Assembly: GCF_014805625.2 (NCBI RefSeq)
Contig: NW_023998431.1
Location: forward strand, 4,120,168 to 4,184,167
Direction of reading: 5' to 3'
From: Glossina fuscipes
Lineage: Eukaryota; Arthropoda; Insecta; Diptera; Glossinidae
Length of the DNA: 64,000 nt
Under the pieces are notes generated by a model. The model saw only the letters and a list, made by a program, of their open reading frames with translations. It did not search any database and was not told where the DNA came from. Of the stretch, positions 11,140 to 24,130 are shown piece by piece. The position numbers were made by a program, and so were the translations under genes. Every line of letters begins with the position of its first letter. Positions within the stretch are counted from its first letter, which is position 1.

Positions 11140-13784
11140 TCACCATGGAACTAACTGAATGATGAGATGAACGTAAGGTAGAAATTTTATTTAGAAAAAA
11201 AAAAAAAAATTAGAAAAATTTAAACGAAGAACTGCATCGAAAGCATTAAAACAAAGCATTAATAAGTAACGCATACCGTGAGGAACAAGAGAAAGAATGT
11301 AGGAAAAGACAACGGTTTTCTCTTTGAACCGGTTTTTTACGACTTTTTTTTCTTTTTTGCAATCATTCGCTAACAAGATGAACCGATGAATAAACAAAAA
11401 TCATATGATACAAGCTTTCGGCATTTATGTAGATAAGTAGTAAGCAATTTCAAGAAAGTTGCAAAAGCAACTTCACTTTAAACAAACGCGCTTCAATGTT
11501 ACAAACGTATACACACAACTGGCTCCGAATTGATGGCAGAAAAGTTCAAAATGATGATTATTGTTAATTTTAAAGTGTGTACTGCACAACATTATCGTTT
11601 CAATAAAGAAAGAAAGAATGTGGCTGGCTTTAAAGACATTAAGAACACGAAAACACGAAAACAGAAATAACCGACTATCGTTTAAGATCCTTCTTTTTTT
11701 TTTTTTTTTTGTTCTTTTCGTTTAAGTTAACAACTATTTTTCGCGCTTTACTTTCCCCAATTCGCTGAAAGTTGAGGTATAAGGAAGCCAAAGAAAAATC
11801 ATTGATTTATATTTAAGTCCATCATTAGCATGCATTGAATCACACGTTCGATCTTCGATTGCAAGCAAGATCAACCGGAACTTGTGGAACAAAAAAACAC
11901 TCTATGTGACTTATGTTCACGTTCAGGTAGTTTTGGTCATAAGTATGACTAGCGCACACCAAATATTTTGCAAATATTTAGCCGTGGAAAAAAGCTGTAA
12001 CGGCATTGGTTACCGTATAGTTTAGCTGTTACTTTTCCCAAAAATTGCTTTAGAAGATAACCTTAAAAACTTCAAGCCAATATTGAAAGATATTTTACTT
12101 CTACTTCTGCCAGGACTTTAAACGTAAACAGCAGTCGATCGAGGTCGAGTGTATGTGTGTGTGTGCTTTTATTTTTTTAAGTAGATACGACGTAACGGTA
12201 GCTGGCAAGAACCACTCAAAATTCGTAATGGAAGACATCTTTTTCTTGTTTCTTTGCGATTAAAATTTAGGAAGCACTGCCAGAAGTTCTTAAAAGAAAA
12301 AAAGCGATGAACATCGTTCTTAGGAAAACACCAACTGCCCGCATCGATATTTGGAGCACTTAAATGATGGACCTTCCGCCACATAGCCATTCGCTGCATA
12401 CGGAACTTGTCAAAAGCTACCCTTCCGGACTTCCCATCTGGACTCTGAATTTTACATCTGCCAAGATTCGTAGCAGACAAGAGTCTCTGCAATAATTGAT
12501 AGATTGTTCAATAAGCCATTCCATTCGGCGCCATACGCGATGTAAATTAATCGAGTACCGTCAACTTGAGCGTGTACTTTGTCCACTTTTCAGTACGACA
12601 TATGAATTTACTTAACTATTCGGAAAAATCATTATTTATTCCAAAATTGTTCTTGTTTTGAACGCTGCACGCACGTTTCCAATTCATAGTACATTTCATT
12701 TACGGATTAAAGGCGAGAATAATTATAATAAAACAGTATCCACCTTACAAACGCGTTTCTTTTTATCTCTCTTCAGGCCCTCTTTTTACCATTATTTATA
12801 TTATTGAACAATTCCCGTAGCATTTTCTGTGGGATAAAACTCATCCGAAAAATAAGCAACGCCGCCTTAGTTCATATGTTGATGATTTGGATGTAATATA
12901 AAATATCAAACACACACCATTTCCCGACTTTTGAGGATATATCTTAACCCGACATGCAACAATATTTTTGATGATCGGGACCGGGAAATGAAATGAATGC
13001 AGCGATACGTCGAATTATATTAGGGAGAGCAATTAAGACATAACTAAACTGATCCTGCTGATCCCCACTAATAAACGAGTAGAAAAATGATATTCGGCTG
13101 CGACCGTAATATCCTGCCCGTTTATACCCATTAACTTTTTTTTAAAATTAGCAAAAAAAAATTTTCAATATTCATACTCTATGATGTCAAATGGGCGTGA
13201 CTTATCCTTCTTTATTTTTTTCTACAGACACTCGAAGATCATCCACGGAATAGATGCGATAATTTTTATCACTACATCTATTTTAGAATCTGTCAATAAT
13301 GAGCAAGAAAAACCAATACAGGGGACCTTATATTGTATTGTAGGCGTGTCATTTGATTGATCTTGCCAAATTCGCAATACAAACTTGCTTGCGATAATTT
13401 CGAACGTGTTCGCCAAATTTGGAATTTATATTTTAAAATTTGCGCAGAAGAGAACGCTTACTGACGCTAGGATGGTTGCCTGGTTGCCTAGGTGGGCTCA
13501 GTATTTGCTATTTATCAAGGCAATATATAGGCTTTGCAGGGTGTGTGAAAATGGTTTCTCTGTATTACAAAAAAATCAAATATTTGACAAAAGAATTAAA
13601 TTTGAATATTCTATAATATTTGGTTGGGCGTGGCCAATTTTTTCCAATTCAAATTCTACAGTTGCTGTACCCTCATCCATGAAATATCCGAACAAATTTT
13701 GATTCGTATTTGTTGTGATTTATAAGGAACGAGTGAAAAGGCAGTGTTTCTGTGTTTTTAAAAACAAAAGGCATATTAGGTTGC

Positions 13785-13990
13785 ATTGAGGGCGTGCTTT
13801 TGACCAATTTGGCCCATTCTCATTACCTACTGAACTACTTACAGCAATTTGGTATAATTTCAGACAACTTTGAAGGGAGCAGCTTCATTTTTGGGACCAT
13901 GAAAATGTTTACCACAAACATTGCACAGACGGACACATAGACGGACAGGCTTAAATCGATTAAGAACGTGACGCTTATCAAAAACACAAA
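13785..13990 (+). mobile_element. Family B interspersed repeat, copy 4
   Basis: It carries GAGGGCGTGCTTTTGACC, CAATTTGGTATAATTTCAG, GGGACCATGAAAATG, CACAGACGGACACATAGACG, GACAGGCTTAAATCGATTAAG and GAACGTGACGCTTATCA. It is followed within 30 bp by a minus-strand SINE. Confidence 0.55.
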
Positions 13991-13999
13991 ATGCCTTCT

Positions 14000-14015
14000 G
14001 ATATCTCGAAGTTTA
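14000..14015. repeat. Target-site duplication of the SINE, left copy
   Basis: GATATCTCGAAGTTTA; matched at 15 of 16 positions by 14183-14198 on the other side of the SINE. The last bases merge with the SINE's TTA tail. Confidence 0.75.
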
Positions 14016-14181
14016 TTATTATTATTATTATTACTTAAACTTAGGTAGAGAATAAATTCTAAGACTAAAGTCTTAAAGCGCTAGCATCTAAGGCTTTCGG
14101 ATTTATTAAAAACTCTCCCACTCTTGAGATTTGAACCCACGACCATTGAGTTGAGACTCTTGCCTACTCGGCCACTCAGGC
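14012..14181 (-). mobile_element. SINE type a, full-length, with target-site duplications
   Basis: On the minus strand it runs from the GCCTGAGTGGCCGAGTAGGC-like head through the B box GGGTTCAAATC, a body with CTTAGATGCTAGCGC and GACTTTAGTCTTAGAATTTA, to an (AAT)n tail. It is flanked by GATATCTC(G/T)AAGTTTA. The tail, the A/B boxes and the duplication together show LINE-mediated insertion of a pol III transcript. Confidence 0.85.
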
Positions 14182-14182
14182 G

Positions 14183-14198
14183 GATATCTCTAAGTTTA
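14183..14198. repeat. Target-site duplication of the SINE, right copy
   Basis: GATATCTCTAAGTTTA, one mismatch from the left copy. Confidence 0.75.
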
Positions 14199-14957
14199 TT
14201 TACATACATTTCACCTAACTAAGCAGGAAATATTTACGTAGTTTTTTTTTCGATCAACTAAGCAAAAATCATTGTTGGATGATGTTGAAATAATTAAAAA
14301 AAAAAAAAAAAAATAAATAAATAATGAAGACAGAAGAAACATTGGATTCACTTTCACGATATATTTCTTGTTTGATTTGCGGTAAAGAACTGGTATATAA
14401 CGAAGTACTTTATTAGAAACAATCGATAATGTGTAGCAATCAATTCCTATGAAATGAATAGGCTTATAAAACTTTATTATTAATTATATAATTTTTAAAA
14501 ATTAATCGAACCAGTGCACGGAACATTGTTCATATGTTTGAAAGAACGCGTTAACGCGAAGGGAAAGCATCATTTTATAAAATTCATAAAATGATTGCGA
14601 TTTTGCTATGTATACGGTCATAAAAATTAAGCTTCTCGTTTTATAGCTAAATACATAGTTAACCTTCACTTTAATCGTTACGATATATATGATACTATAG
14701 AATAACGATAACAAGTTAGCTTAGAAGGCTAACAACGACTTGAAGCGAATCTTGAATATTCAATGACAAAGGTAAGTGAAGCGTTTCATTACGTCTTGAC
14801 ATTGCAGTGACGTGGATTTTCTGCTATACGTCAATAGGATCTAAAGTATTATTAAAATTTTCGCGTTTTTCAAATTCCATGTTCAAGGGTAGACATACCC
14901 GCATACCTGAAAGGCAGTTGAATAGATAAGCAACCAGATAAACGAAGCAATCGACGT

Positions 14958-14986
14958 ATGGATGGATGGATGGATGGATAGATGGA
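14958..14986. repeat. (GATG)n microsatellite
   Basis: About seven tetranucleotide units, GGAT/GATG phase, with one GATA variant. Confidence 0.9.
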
Positions 14987-17899
14987 TTAGTGAACGACGC
15001 GAGAGACATAGGGAACGAATGGGCGTGGTGACGAAAGGATAAACACGTTATCGGGTTTATTAACGGTATTATTAATATGGAGCTGTAATAGGCCCTTCAG
15101 TGGATGTCGCAAACCGACCAACAAATCTAACAACATCTTTTCAATCCACAGTGATGGATATAAAATTATGTTCAATCATTTGTCACTTACCTCACTATGT
15201 ATGTCACCCAGATTGAAAACCTATACATTCACAGCCACCCCAGTTTTTTTGGTATATGAGAAAAAAGCAACTGAAGCTTAACGAAAATTCGAAATGAATA
15301 AAAAACAATATATATAAAAAAGAAAAAAAGTGCTCGTTGAAAAATTAAACGCTCTGATTTGTTCTAAAACAAATTATTGTGTGTTGCTTGAATTGCAATT
15401 AAACCGCCGTAATCAGTCTATTGGAAACGCATATACTGCGAGCGAATGAGAACAAATAAAAGAAAGCAAATATATCTGCAGCAATAGCTGTTAACCATAT
15501 ATGGAAAATATGTTAAATTTGTCATAACCTTTGAAGGAAACTAAAAATTTAAATGTTAAATAAAAATCAATCAATCAATCAGTCAATACTGTGGTAATAG
15601 TTTATATCGGAATTTTTTTTTTTTTTTTATTTCAGCTACATTTTCCTGACAAAAGATTTTCGGGAAAATCAACCCGCTCGGAAATTAAATTGATCCATTA
15701 GACGGGGCGAGAAGAGTGAATTTTCTTTATTAATATAGAACAATAACCTGTCTGTCTATTCTATAAAAGGCTAAAATCCAGCAAAACATAAATCTTTCGT
15801 AAATCTGATCGAATCCGTGCCGATCTATTCTGCCGATTCTGGCGGGCGAGCGGGTCATATCAATTAATTGAAGCTCTTTTCATATATGAACTTTAGTTTG
15901 GAATAACTCCGCCTAATGACAAAGACAGCTTAACATCACGGTCAACATGGGCAGGAAATGATTGAATTAATCGCTCTTCTCAAAGCTTAGTATTTTTTAG
16001 TCAATCGGATATTTATCGTATCGTATTTGATTATGTGCGAGAGGTTTACTCGAGATCGTATACAGCTTCTCTCCTTAGTTGTTTTTCGTGTAAAACTATC
16101 TAATTTTTCAATATTTATGTTTAAGAGGATTTGAAGGAGTGGCAACGCCATAACAAACGTGAATGCATTCATTACGTGTTTATGCAAGTGCGTGCATATA
16201 TATGCGCGCCAGCGAATAATTTATTATTATAATAATATATATATATATATATATACAAACAAAACAATGTTTTTTATTATTCATTAAAACAGTTTTTACC
16301 ATTTTATTATAAAGCATGAAATGCAGACATGCCATCCGAACTCAGTCGCAGACTAGTATGCCTTTCGCTACAAAATCTACTATACAGTAAAGAGTCCATA
16401 TGTGTAAGCGATTATGGTTTACAGACTTCTACTTAAAGTACTCTCCTTGTTAGTAGCCGCTTTATCATGCTTTCTCTGAGTGTTTTCGAGAAACAGAATT
16501 TATTTGCGAGAATCTGATCAGAAGCAGAAGTAATGAGGAAAATTTCTTTAGCAAACATCTAAGCGGTACAGACGGACAATTGTAAAATTCGTCGGCCACG
16601 TGCACTTACATGATTGAGTTTTATTCTTCTTACATTTGAGTCATGAGAGAATTACTTCAGTTTTCGTCGAGATCGAATGGATGTGGAAAGTAATCTTCCA
16701 AAGAGAATGTGAGTTCGTCATCTGTCGCGACAGTTGGCTTCTATCGGTGAAAAAGGATCCATTCCCGATCTCTTCTTTCTCTTTTTTTCCTTTCTGTCAT
16801 TTCAATAATGGGATATGAAAAAAATCCTTTTCATGCCGTATTTTATTCACCTTCAGTCGGTAACTGTAAAGTTCAACTGAAATGGAAAGAAATTTGAACT
16901 TTCCGATTTCTCTTTTTCAAAATGGTACATGCTGTTGCTGCTCCTCATAGTTACTTCATTTTCAGAATGATATTCGCGTACAGTCGATCCTTCAGTTAAA
17001 AGCAATTTGCTAACAAATAGCTTTGAGGAGATAAAACATAAAAATTGTTTTGCTAAGTTGAAGAAAAAGTATGCACTGATTTACTTCACCTTCAACTTTA
17101 AAATTAATCTAACAGGAGTGACAAGAGAACGGGCTTGGATCGAATAGACCCGTTCCCTTTACCTCAATCACAATTGAAATTTCAAAGCGTCAGAGACGAA
17201 AGAAAAATAAATTCGACCAAATAGTTTCCACTACGCTTGGTGGTGATGGATCCATCGATGAATCCATGATGGAGTCATGTTTGATTGATTGTTCCATTAA
17301 TATAATAATATGTATTTTATACATACGTATTAAGAGATTACTCTACCCTCTACAATGTTTATATATGAAAATTATTATTTTCACCTTTGTAACATTAAAA
17401 GTCAATGTATATTATATTTGGAAATGTTAAGAGTATAAAAGCGAATGCTTGTAAATATGACGTGGATTTTAAGCGAAAAAGAAAGAATGGCGTCATACTA
17501 TAACAAAATAATAAAAATAAAAAGAAGCACAATCACAGTTTACCCTTTTAACATGACCTTGGAATGCCATTGTCTTCTCAATTGAATAAATAAAGAACAA
17601 GCGACTAACCATTTCACTCGACAATTACATACCCTACGCCATCATTTCGTCCAAATCAAAAATTATACATTGTTTACGCACAAGTACATCGCTTACATAC
17701 GTTTCATGAAAGCCTGATTATTTCAAATACCTTTTAAAACGTGAGCAGACATGGTTCAAATATACGAAATCTAACTTCTTGTTAAAGATTTCTTATCAAT
17801 CTTCAATTGTTTATACTCTACACCACTTGTGGTATAAAAATAAATATGATTTTGCGCGGACTCGAGGCCGGTCCGGTTTTTTATACCGATATATACTAA

Positions 17900-18035
17900 A
17901 GTTCGTTCGTCCGTTTGCCTGTATTCTTCTCTTGTGTTTAACCTTGAGTTTGCAATTTTTGCAAACTAGAAGGTGGTGTAGGGTATCCAGTGGCCAATCG
18001 CGGTCAACTATACTGTTTTTACTTGTTCTGTTACA
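17900..18035 (+). mobile_element. Family A repeat, internally deleted copy
   Basis: A GTTCGTTCGTCCGTTTGCC tract is joined almost directly to the 3' end of the family: GAAGGTGGTGTAGGGTATCC, AGTGGCCAATCGCGGTC, CTATACTGTTTTTACTTG. The central GGCCCAAGGACGAA segment is absent. Confidence 0.5.
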
Positions 18036-18229
18036 ACAACAACAACAACAATTACACCTTGTTTTCATATAAAGGCTTACCTTCCAAAATAATCTTGAAA
18101 AAGAATAGAAGGCGCGGCGAAACGATAGAACCACTTGGCCCAAATTTGATATACTTCGGTTTTATAACAAATTGCCATCATGTGAACCGCGATTTTCCTT
18201 ATAAAATCTTAAATATTAGATCTTTTTGC

Positions 18230-18430
18230 ACGCGATGCCCGAGGTGAGATCGAAAAAATTAGCTTACGTAGTCAAAATTTGTTACGGTTAATTCTTAGAT
18301 GAAGTTACTACAATGGAAAAATTTTTACCGTGAAATATTTAGAAAAATTAGACTTTGTTTACCATATAAAGATTTATGATTTCGTAGGAACGGTTACTGG
18401 GTTCGTTTAGTTCAAATTTTTCGCATTAAT
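18230..18430 (+). mobile_element. Family C AT-rich repeat
   Basis: CCATATAAAGATTTATGATTTC, GTAGGAACGGTTACTGG and AGTTCAAATTTTTCGCATTA resemble the segments at 34430, 58980 and 63830. It runs directly into a family-A copy. Confidence 0.35.
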
Positions 18431-18439
18431 TTAGTGTAC

Positions 18440-18740
18440 CCAAAATGCTTTTGAAAATGGCAATTATTTCCCTACAACCAGGGTTCCAAAACAAGGCGTC
18501 ATATGAACAGTGACCGCAAAAGTGATGTTATCCAATCCACTTCTAATTGGATTCATCGTTAAGTGCAAGCCACATCAGCATCAACAGACAGGCGGACAAG
18601 TCTATATCGATTCAAAAAATGATGATGATGAGTCATTTAGTATAATGAAAGCATCTATCTTATGTCCTTCCACATACCACACACATCTGCAAAAATTTAA
18701 TACACTCCGTATTACAAGTGGTGTAGAGTGTAAACACTTG
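18440..18740 (-). mobile_element. Family A repeat, diverged minus-strand copy
   Basis: CAAGGCGTCATATGAACAGTG, GACAGGCGGACAAGTCTATA, TCGATTC and a terminal ACAAGTGGTGTAGAGTG match the minus-strand layout of A. The middle is rearranged, since GAAAATGG appears in plus sense, so this may be two overlapping fragments. Confidence 0.35.
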
Positions 18741-20673
18741 AATGTCGATAGGTGAGACGAGGATATTTTCTGTCCGCATTTCATAACAATTTGGTAATTA
18801 ATTATGGAAACGTTTACATTCGTACTTCTTAGAGTTTCCAAATTTCGTTTGTGAGTGTCGTTTTCCTACCAGGCAATATACTCTTAAGTATTTTTTGAAG
18901 GATATAACTTGTTCGCGCAATTCATGTGAGATCCGATCGGGTGGGGGTTTTATTCACTAACTTTCCATATCACAATTATATACGGCTTACCTATTAACCT
19001 ATTTAAAATTTTATGTCGATCAGGATCGAAAACACCATTTGGTATCTCGGACATGTGCTGCATATTACAAATGGCATCATAAATCCATACATATTACTTA
19101 TGCTTTGGTAATGGATATAAAATTTATGAAATATTATTATTATTATCGTAAAACCTATCGTTGTGTATCGACAAAAATTAAAAAATAAACAAATAACAGA
19201 AATATTTTTAAGATTAACGACCTATTTCGTTTATTGAATTTAGAATATTCAAACCACAAGCTTTTTTCGATTTCCAACAAAAGGTAACTGACGACTATGA
19301 TAATAGTTCGTACGTTAAACCAAACGGTACTTACTACTAATAATAGCATAGAAGAAGCAGTACTGTATGTAGTGTTGTAACCACACCAGAATCTCAAATG
19401 TTGACAAATTATTTAAATACAATTTTTGATAAGTTAACTGATAATCAACCATAATATGGTTGAGTTAAATAAATAAAAAGATAATAATAATAACGCATTT
19501 TTACGATACACTCTGCAACTTTAATTAGAGAGATTATGATGAAAATATGCTTGCACCACACGAAATATATATATGTGTTTATGTTGCGGTTTTTTAATGC
19601 ATTTCATATTTAAGCTGATAAGAGTAACGAAATACATTTAACTAAATGTTCTTCAATAACATAATGTATATAAAGAACTGGAAAGCAATAACAATTTCTC
19701 TAAGTGCTAAAAAACTTTGTTGATAAAATGACTCATATTTCACATGAACGAAAAGTCCATGCATGCACACGCGTACAAATGCATGGACGTGTAGTGTTTA
19801 TTTCAAAAAAAAAAAACTATGAATGCAAGAAACACATAAAATTAAGAAAAAATTGCTTACAATATCATCGCTATTTCACGAGTAAGGCAAGTAAAAAGGT
19901 AAGCAATTTATATATGAAAAGAATGATGTGCTCACCTTTGTTGCGTTTACTATCGATAACTAGGAATTAACGGCATGAATTACGAGACAGGACAATTTCC
20001 AATGGTTTCACTTTTTCCTTTTTTTGCATACGCTACAAAATAATAACACCAACGACAGAGCCTTGTTTTTTTTTTTTTTTTTGCAATAAACAAATATTGT
20101 TTCTTCAAAAATAAAAGCGTGTTTTTAAAAATTAGTTTGCAAAGTTTGTTGTTGTTGCTTTTGTTAAAAAGAATAGAAAATAAAGTTTACGAATATATAA
20201 ATTTCATTTTTTACACATGTCCGCGGCAAAAAATTCACACGTCTTATATCCAAAAGAGAAAAAATTGAAATAAATTTCGATTTCTCAGAGTAAAATTGAT
20301 TTTACTGGATGCCCCGTAAAAATGCAGAGAATAAAATTCACTTCTCAGAGTAAAATTTACTTTGCTGTCTTTGCTGCACATTCTTATCGAAAATCGAAAA
20401 CGAACTGATTAACGCGAGAGAATAAAAGAGATGGCAAAAGTCATCAACATATTTAATGCTCAGGTGTTTAGAGAATCAACACGTCCTCTTGCATATATTA
20501 CCCAACTTAAATAAAGAGAAAATGCAAGAATTTTTAATTTATTTTTAATCTGATTTATTTAGTTATTGTCAACTGATTGGACATGTGTTAAAGACTATTG
20601 TTTATTTGTACGAAAATATATAAAGACAATGATTACGTGATAAAATATATAAACATAACATAACTCTCAATGC

Positions 20674-20750
20674 GTTTATATACCGTATTGTGGAATCTGG
20701 GCGGTTTATATACCGTAATGTGGAATCTGGACGGTTAACTTGTGGAATCT
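20674..20750. repeat. 30-bp tandem repeat, about 2.5 units
   Basis: Units 20674-20703 and 20704-20733 (GTTTATATACCGTA...GTGGAATCTGG) differ at two positions. A third, shortened unit (GTTAACTTGTGGAATCTTG) follows. Confidence 0.9.
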
Positions 20751-21121
20751 TGCCATCACATGTTAATCTCAAATGAATTGTTTTCTATCAAGTGGTCTTC
20801 TATTCATATCAAAAAAGTTTTTTCTACAAGCACATTTTTTATTTAATAAAGGAGAGACAAAATCAAAAAGATTTTATTGGAATTTTTATCAAATATTTAT
20901 ATGAAATCCATGTGTTTCTGTGGTAAATACAATTTTTGCGCAGAGTTGTAATTTTCGATTTTGTTTTATTTCATTACTGCGCTTCCTAAAAAAGTCTTCA
21001 AGACACAAACCAAATGCCTTTTGCAATTGGTAAGATTGCTCTGGAATACATACGTGCATACATAAAACACACAACCTTATATGCATATACTTACAGAATG
21101 GTTTAACTCTGCAATATAACC

Positions 21122-21215
21122 AAACAAATTAAAGTTTTCAAAGCACTGCTTTTATGTTTTGCCCCTGGAATATGATTAAACAAATTCAAGTTTTCAAAGC
21201 ACTGCTTGCTTCTAA
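21122..21215. repeat. 56-bp tandem duplication
   Basis: AAACAAATT(A/C)AAGTTTTCAAAGCACTGCTT starts at 21122 and again at 21178. The intervening TATGTTTTGCCCCTGGAATAT belongs to the first unit. Confidence 0.85.
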
Positions 21216-21717
21216 TTGTAGATTAGCAAAGTTTCTTTCCTTTTCATTAGGCAGCATTGCAACATTAAAAGATTGAAAGAATAAAATTCATAATAATTCA
21301 ACCATACCATCTAAATAATTGTGCATAACTCACACTGTCGTATCAAAATAACTCAGCCGAGTTCATCCTGTAGAATATATTAGCTAAAAACAAAGCAGTT
21401 ACCGATAAATTAGAAAAAAACGAATTGTTATAAATTTCAATTGGATTTGGGAGAATCAGAGGGCTCGTAACAATGGCTAATATATATAAGTGTGTATAAT
21501 CATAAAATGTTTGGTGGATTTCAGACTCACTCATTTAATTATTCTCAGATTTTCGCAAAGCGACGCTTGTTTTGATGCGGCATGACAATTTCAAATTTAA
21601 GAATTGCCGCCCATTCATGCCCATTCATACCCATTTCAATGCCCACTCCTCTCACAATTGTGCAAACAGTGCGCAAATTTAAAAACCGATTTAATTGATT
21701 TTGAAATATAACAATAT

Positions 21718-21897
21718 ATGCGATTCTTACATACGCAGGGTAGCACATTAACAAATATTGTCACCAAAAAAGATTGCCGCTCGCAGTCTGCGACAAAAAT
21801 AATAGAGCTTGCGACTAAAGATGATGAGACTGATAACGATTTGGAGGCAGAGTTGGCTGCTATAGCTAGGGATGATGGAAAATGGGGTTTCACTTAA
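21718..21897 (+). pseudogene. Short coding-like segment, unidentified
   Basis: The 59-codon frame contains KIIELATKDDETDNDLEAEL followed by AAIARDDGKWGFT and a stop. Codon choice and the acidic-amphipathic composition look protein-coding, unlike the Phe/Lys/Ile noise around it. An acceptor-like TTCTTACATACGCAG precedes 21739. Upstream the same frame, broken by stops, reads SQLCKQCANLKTDLIDFE. I do not recognise the protein; the LEAELAAI string recalls CC2D1/Lgd-type proteins, but that is a guess. It could be a retrocopy fragment or a nested exon. Confidence 0.3.
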
Positions 21898-23188
21898 ATA
21901 TAACAAATGCATCTATCAACGTAAATGTTAACAGTAGAGACCCGCTTTACCATCCAACAGTAGTTGGTATTGTTCCTCGCTTAAGGGTCTGTAGACACCA
22001 TCTTTGTTCAGATAATATAAAGGATCAGAGATTTTATGTATGGACAGAAATGTAAAATAATATTATTTCATTCTTACATGAATGGATGATGATCAAATAC
22101 ATATTACAAATCAATTACAAATATATACAAACTCCTTATTTAAGGAGATAGCATCCAAAACGGTATGTATACTTTGTATTGGGCCTCCCAACTGGATCAA
22201 CTCCTTTTGAATATATTATGGGAGATAATGAGATCCTTTTAATATTGTATTATTAATAGTAACGAAACACTTTTAATAAAGTTAAAAAGTTATTTATATA
22301 TGTATGCTTTATTTTACTTGTTGCTTTCTCATTTTAACAGAGTTTCTGACGATAGAATTTCTTGCACGGCTTTGCCGCCTTTTTTATTTACCATTTTTCT
22401 TATTTATTAACATCAACATTATCATCAGTTTTTTATATTTGATCTGTCTAAGAAAATATTTTCATTTCTCAAAAAAAAAAATAATAAAAAAAATATTTGT
22501 AAAAATGGAAAAATGAAGAGGAGAGGAACGAAAAGAAAAAGTTGAATTTGTTAGAAAAATATTAGTTTCATATGTGACGTTAAAAATATTTTTCTTAATG
22601 TCTTTACAAACGCTAGTTTCATATTTATTAAATTATATCTTAGTGAATAATTATTTGTAGTTGTTTTGTCATATTCTACACAAAGAAATCATATAGAATT
22701 AGCATTTTTAACTTGGCTTCACTCTCGCAAACCATATGATTTCCTTAATTTCAAACTACTGCAAGTGAAGGTAATCTCATATAATGATTTGTTTTTTTCA
22801 TTAAAATTTTTTTTTTCTTTAATGCAAGTTTTACTCTACCTTCTCTTCTTGGATTTCTTTTATATTTTCAATAAATTTTCATTTTTCACAGTTCTTGTGT
22901 TGTGACTTTGTTTTTGGCTTATGGAAATCAGAGCAGTTTTTGTCAAAAGATAGAAAACACGGAATCTGTAGAAAATTAATATTGCCTCTACAGATTAAAA
23001 AATTTATGAATTTAAAATAACGATATTTTCCTTTCAATAGTACAAATTTATTTTATTAAGGGATCATACATAGATCTCTTCAAGAAAAGTTTTACTGACT
23101 TGAAAGAAGAAAACACCTTAAATGGTAAAGTCTATCCTGTCATAGAATCATAGGCTTCGTTGAAAATTTCCGATTTTTTTTTAGTTAA

Positions 23189-23450
23189 GCACGGACAGCT
23201 GCAACATCCAGAAGGCCTTGAGATAGTCTCACGCTTTTTTATATTGATCGATTCATAAATTGCTTCTAAGCTTGTCGATCAACCTACAGGTCGCATTTCT
23301 CGAACTATATCGTTTCAAATTGACTACACTGACGTATTTTTTGGGTCCAAATACGAACGCCATTGAAAATGATTGGAATCAAAACAGTTTTTGGTTCATT
23401 CCTTATATAACGTCCTATTTTTATAAACCATTATATGAAAAATTATTGTA
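23189..23450 (+). mobile_element. Family A repeat, copy A8
   Basis: It has CTGCAACATCCAGAAGGCC, CCTACAGGTCGCATTTCTCG, TTTTGGGTCCAAATACGAAC, GCCATTGAAAATG and ATATAACGTCCTATTTTTAT. It lacks the terminal GTGTTTTTAC. Confidence 0.55.
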
Positions 23451-23859
23451 CTTTTCAGAATTTCGAGACCGAAATTGCTTAATAATGGGAAGGTTTGAAA
23501 CGAATGAGGCAAGTTCATGAAGTCTTTGCCATATAACCGTTTTCGGAGAAATTGAATCTTGTCGAATTCGGACTTCGTAGGCCCATTTTTTTGATTTCAA
23601 CTCATATAAGGATTGTAACGAAAAATAAAGCTTTATATGTTTAATATTTTATGATGAAAATTTGTGCTCAGTAAATCAATCATAGGGAATTTGGATCACA
23701 TAGACTTATTTTTTAGATCGCACACACTATATAGAGATTCTGATGAAAGCAAACCTTTCTATGGTGACAAAGACTAATTTGTGATCTGTTATGACGGAAG
23801 CAATTGGACAAATAAATTAAATTTTCTAAATTTCGACCAAGTTGGTCTGAGAGGTTTTC

Positions 23860-24130
23860 TCAGTTTATGTAGTAGTGCGGGCGTGTCCTTACACTGATTT
23901 GGTTCATATTCAACATCGATCTACGTGCGAGAACTTCACATATTTCTGCTAAATTTGCAGTCGAGAGACTTACTTTTGCGAGCAGGAGAATGTTTAGACA
24001 CGACATGGCACAGATGTACAAACGAACATGCTTAAATTGATTCCGAATTTTATCGTCATCAAGAGCTTCATCACTTTATGCGGTCTCCAAAGCTTCCTTG
24101 ATAACCTTGCAAATTGATAAAGGAACTGAT
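23860..24130 (+). mobile_element. Family B repeat, copy 5
   Basis: It has GTGCGGGCGTGTCCTTACAC, TTTCTGCTAAATTTGCAGTC, GCGAGCAGGAGAATG, AACATGCTTAAATTGATTCC and TCATCAAGAGCTTCATCACTTT, with the 3' GGTCTCCAAAGCTTCCTTG also seen in copy 2. Confidence 0.55.

Noticed and set aside
12169..12492. Minus ORF of 107 codons with balanced composition
   Set aside because: No recognisable domain and no splice or promoter support; an ORF of this length occurs by chance in G+C-richer patches.
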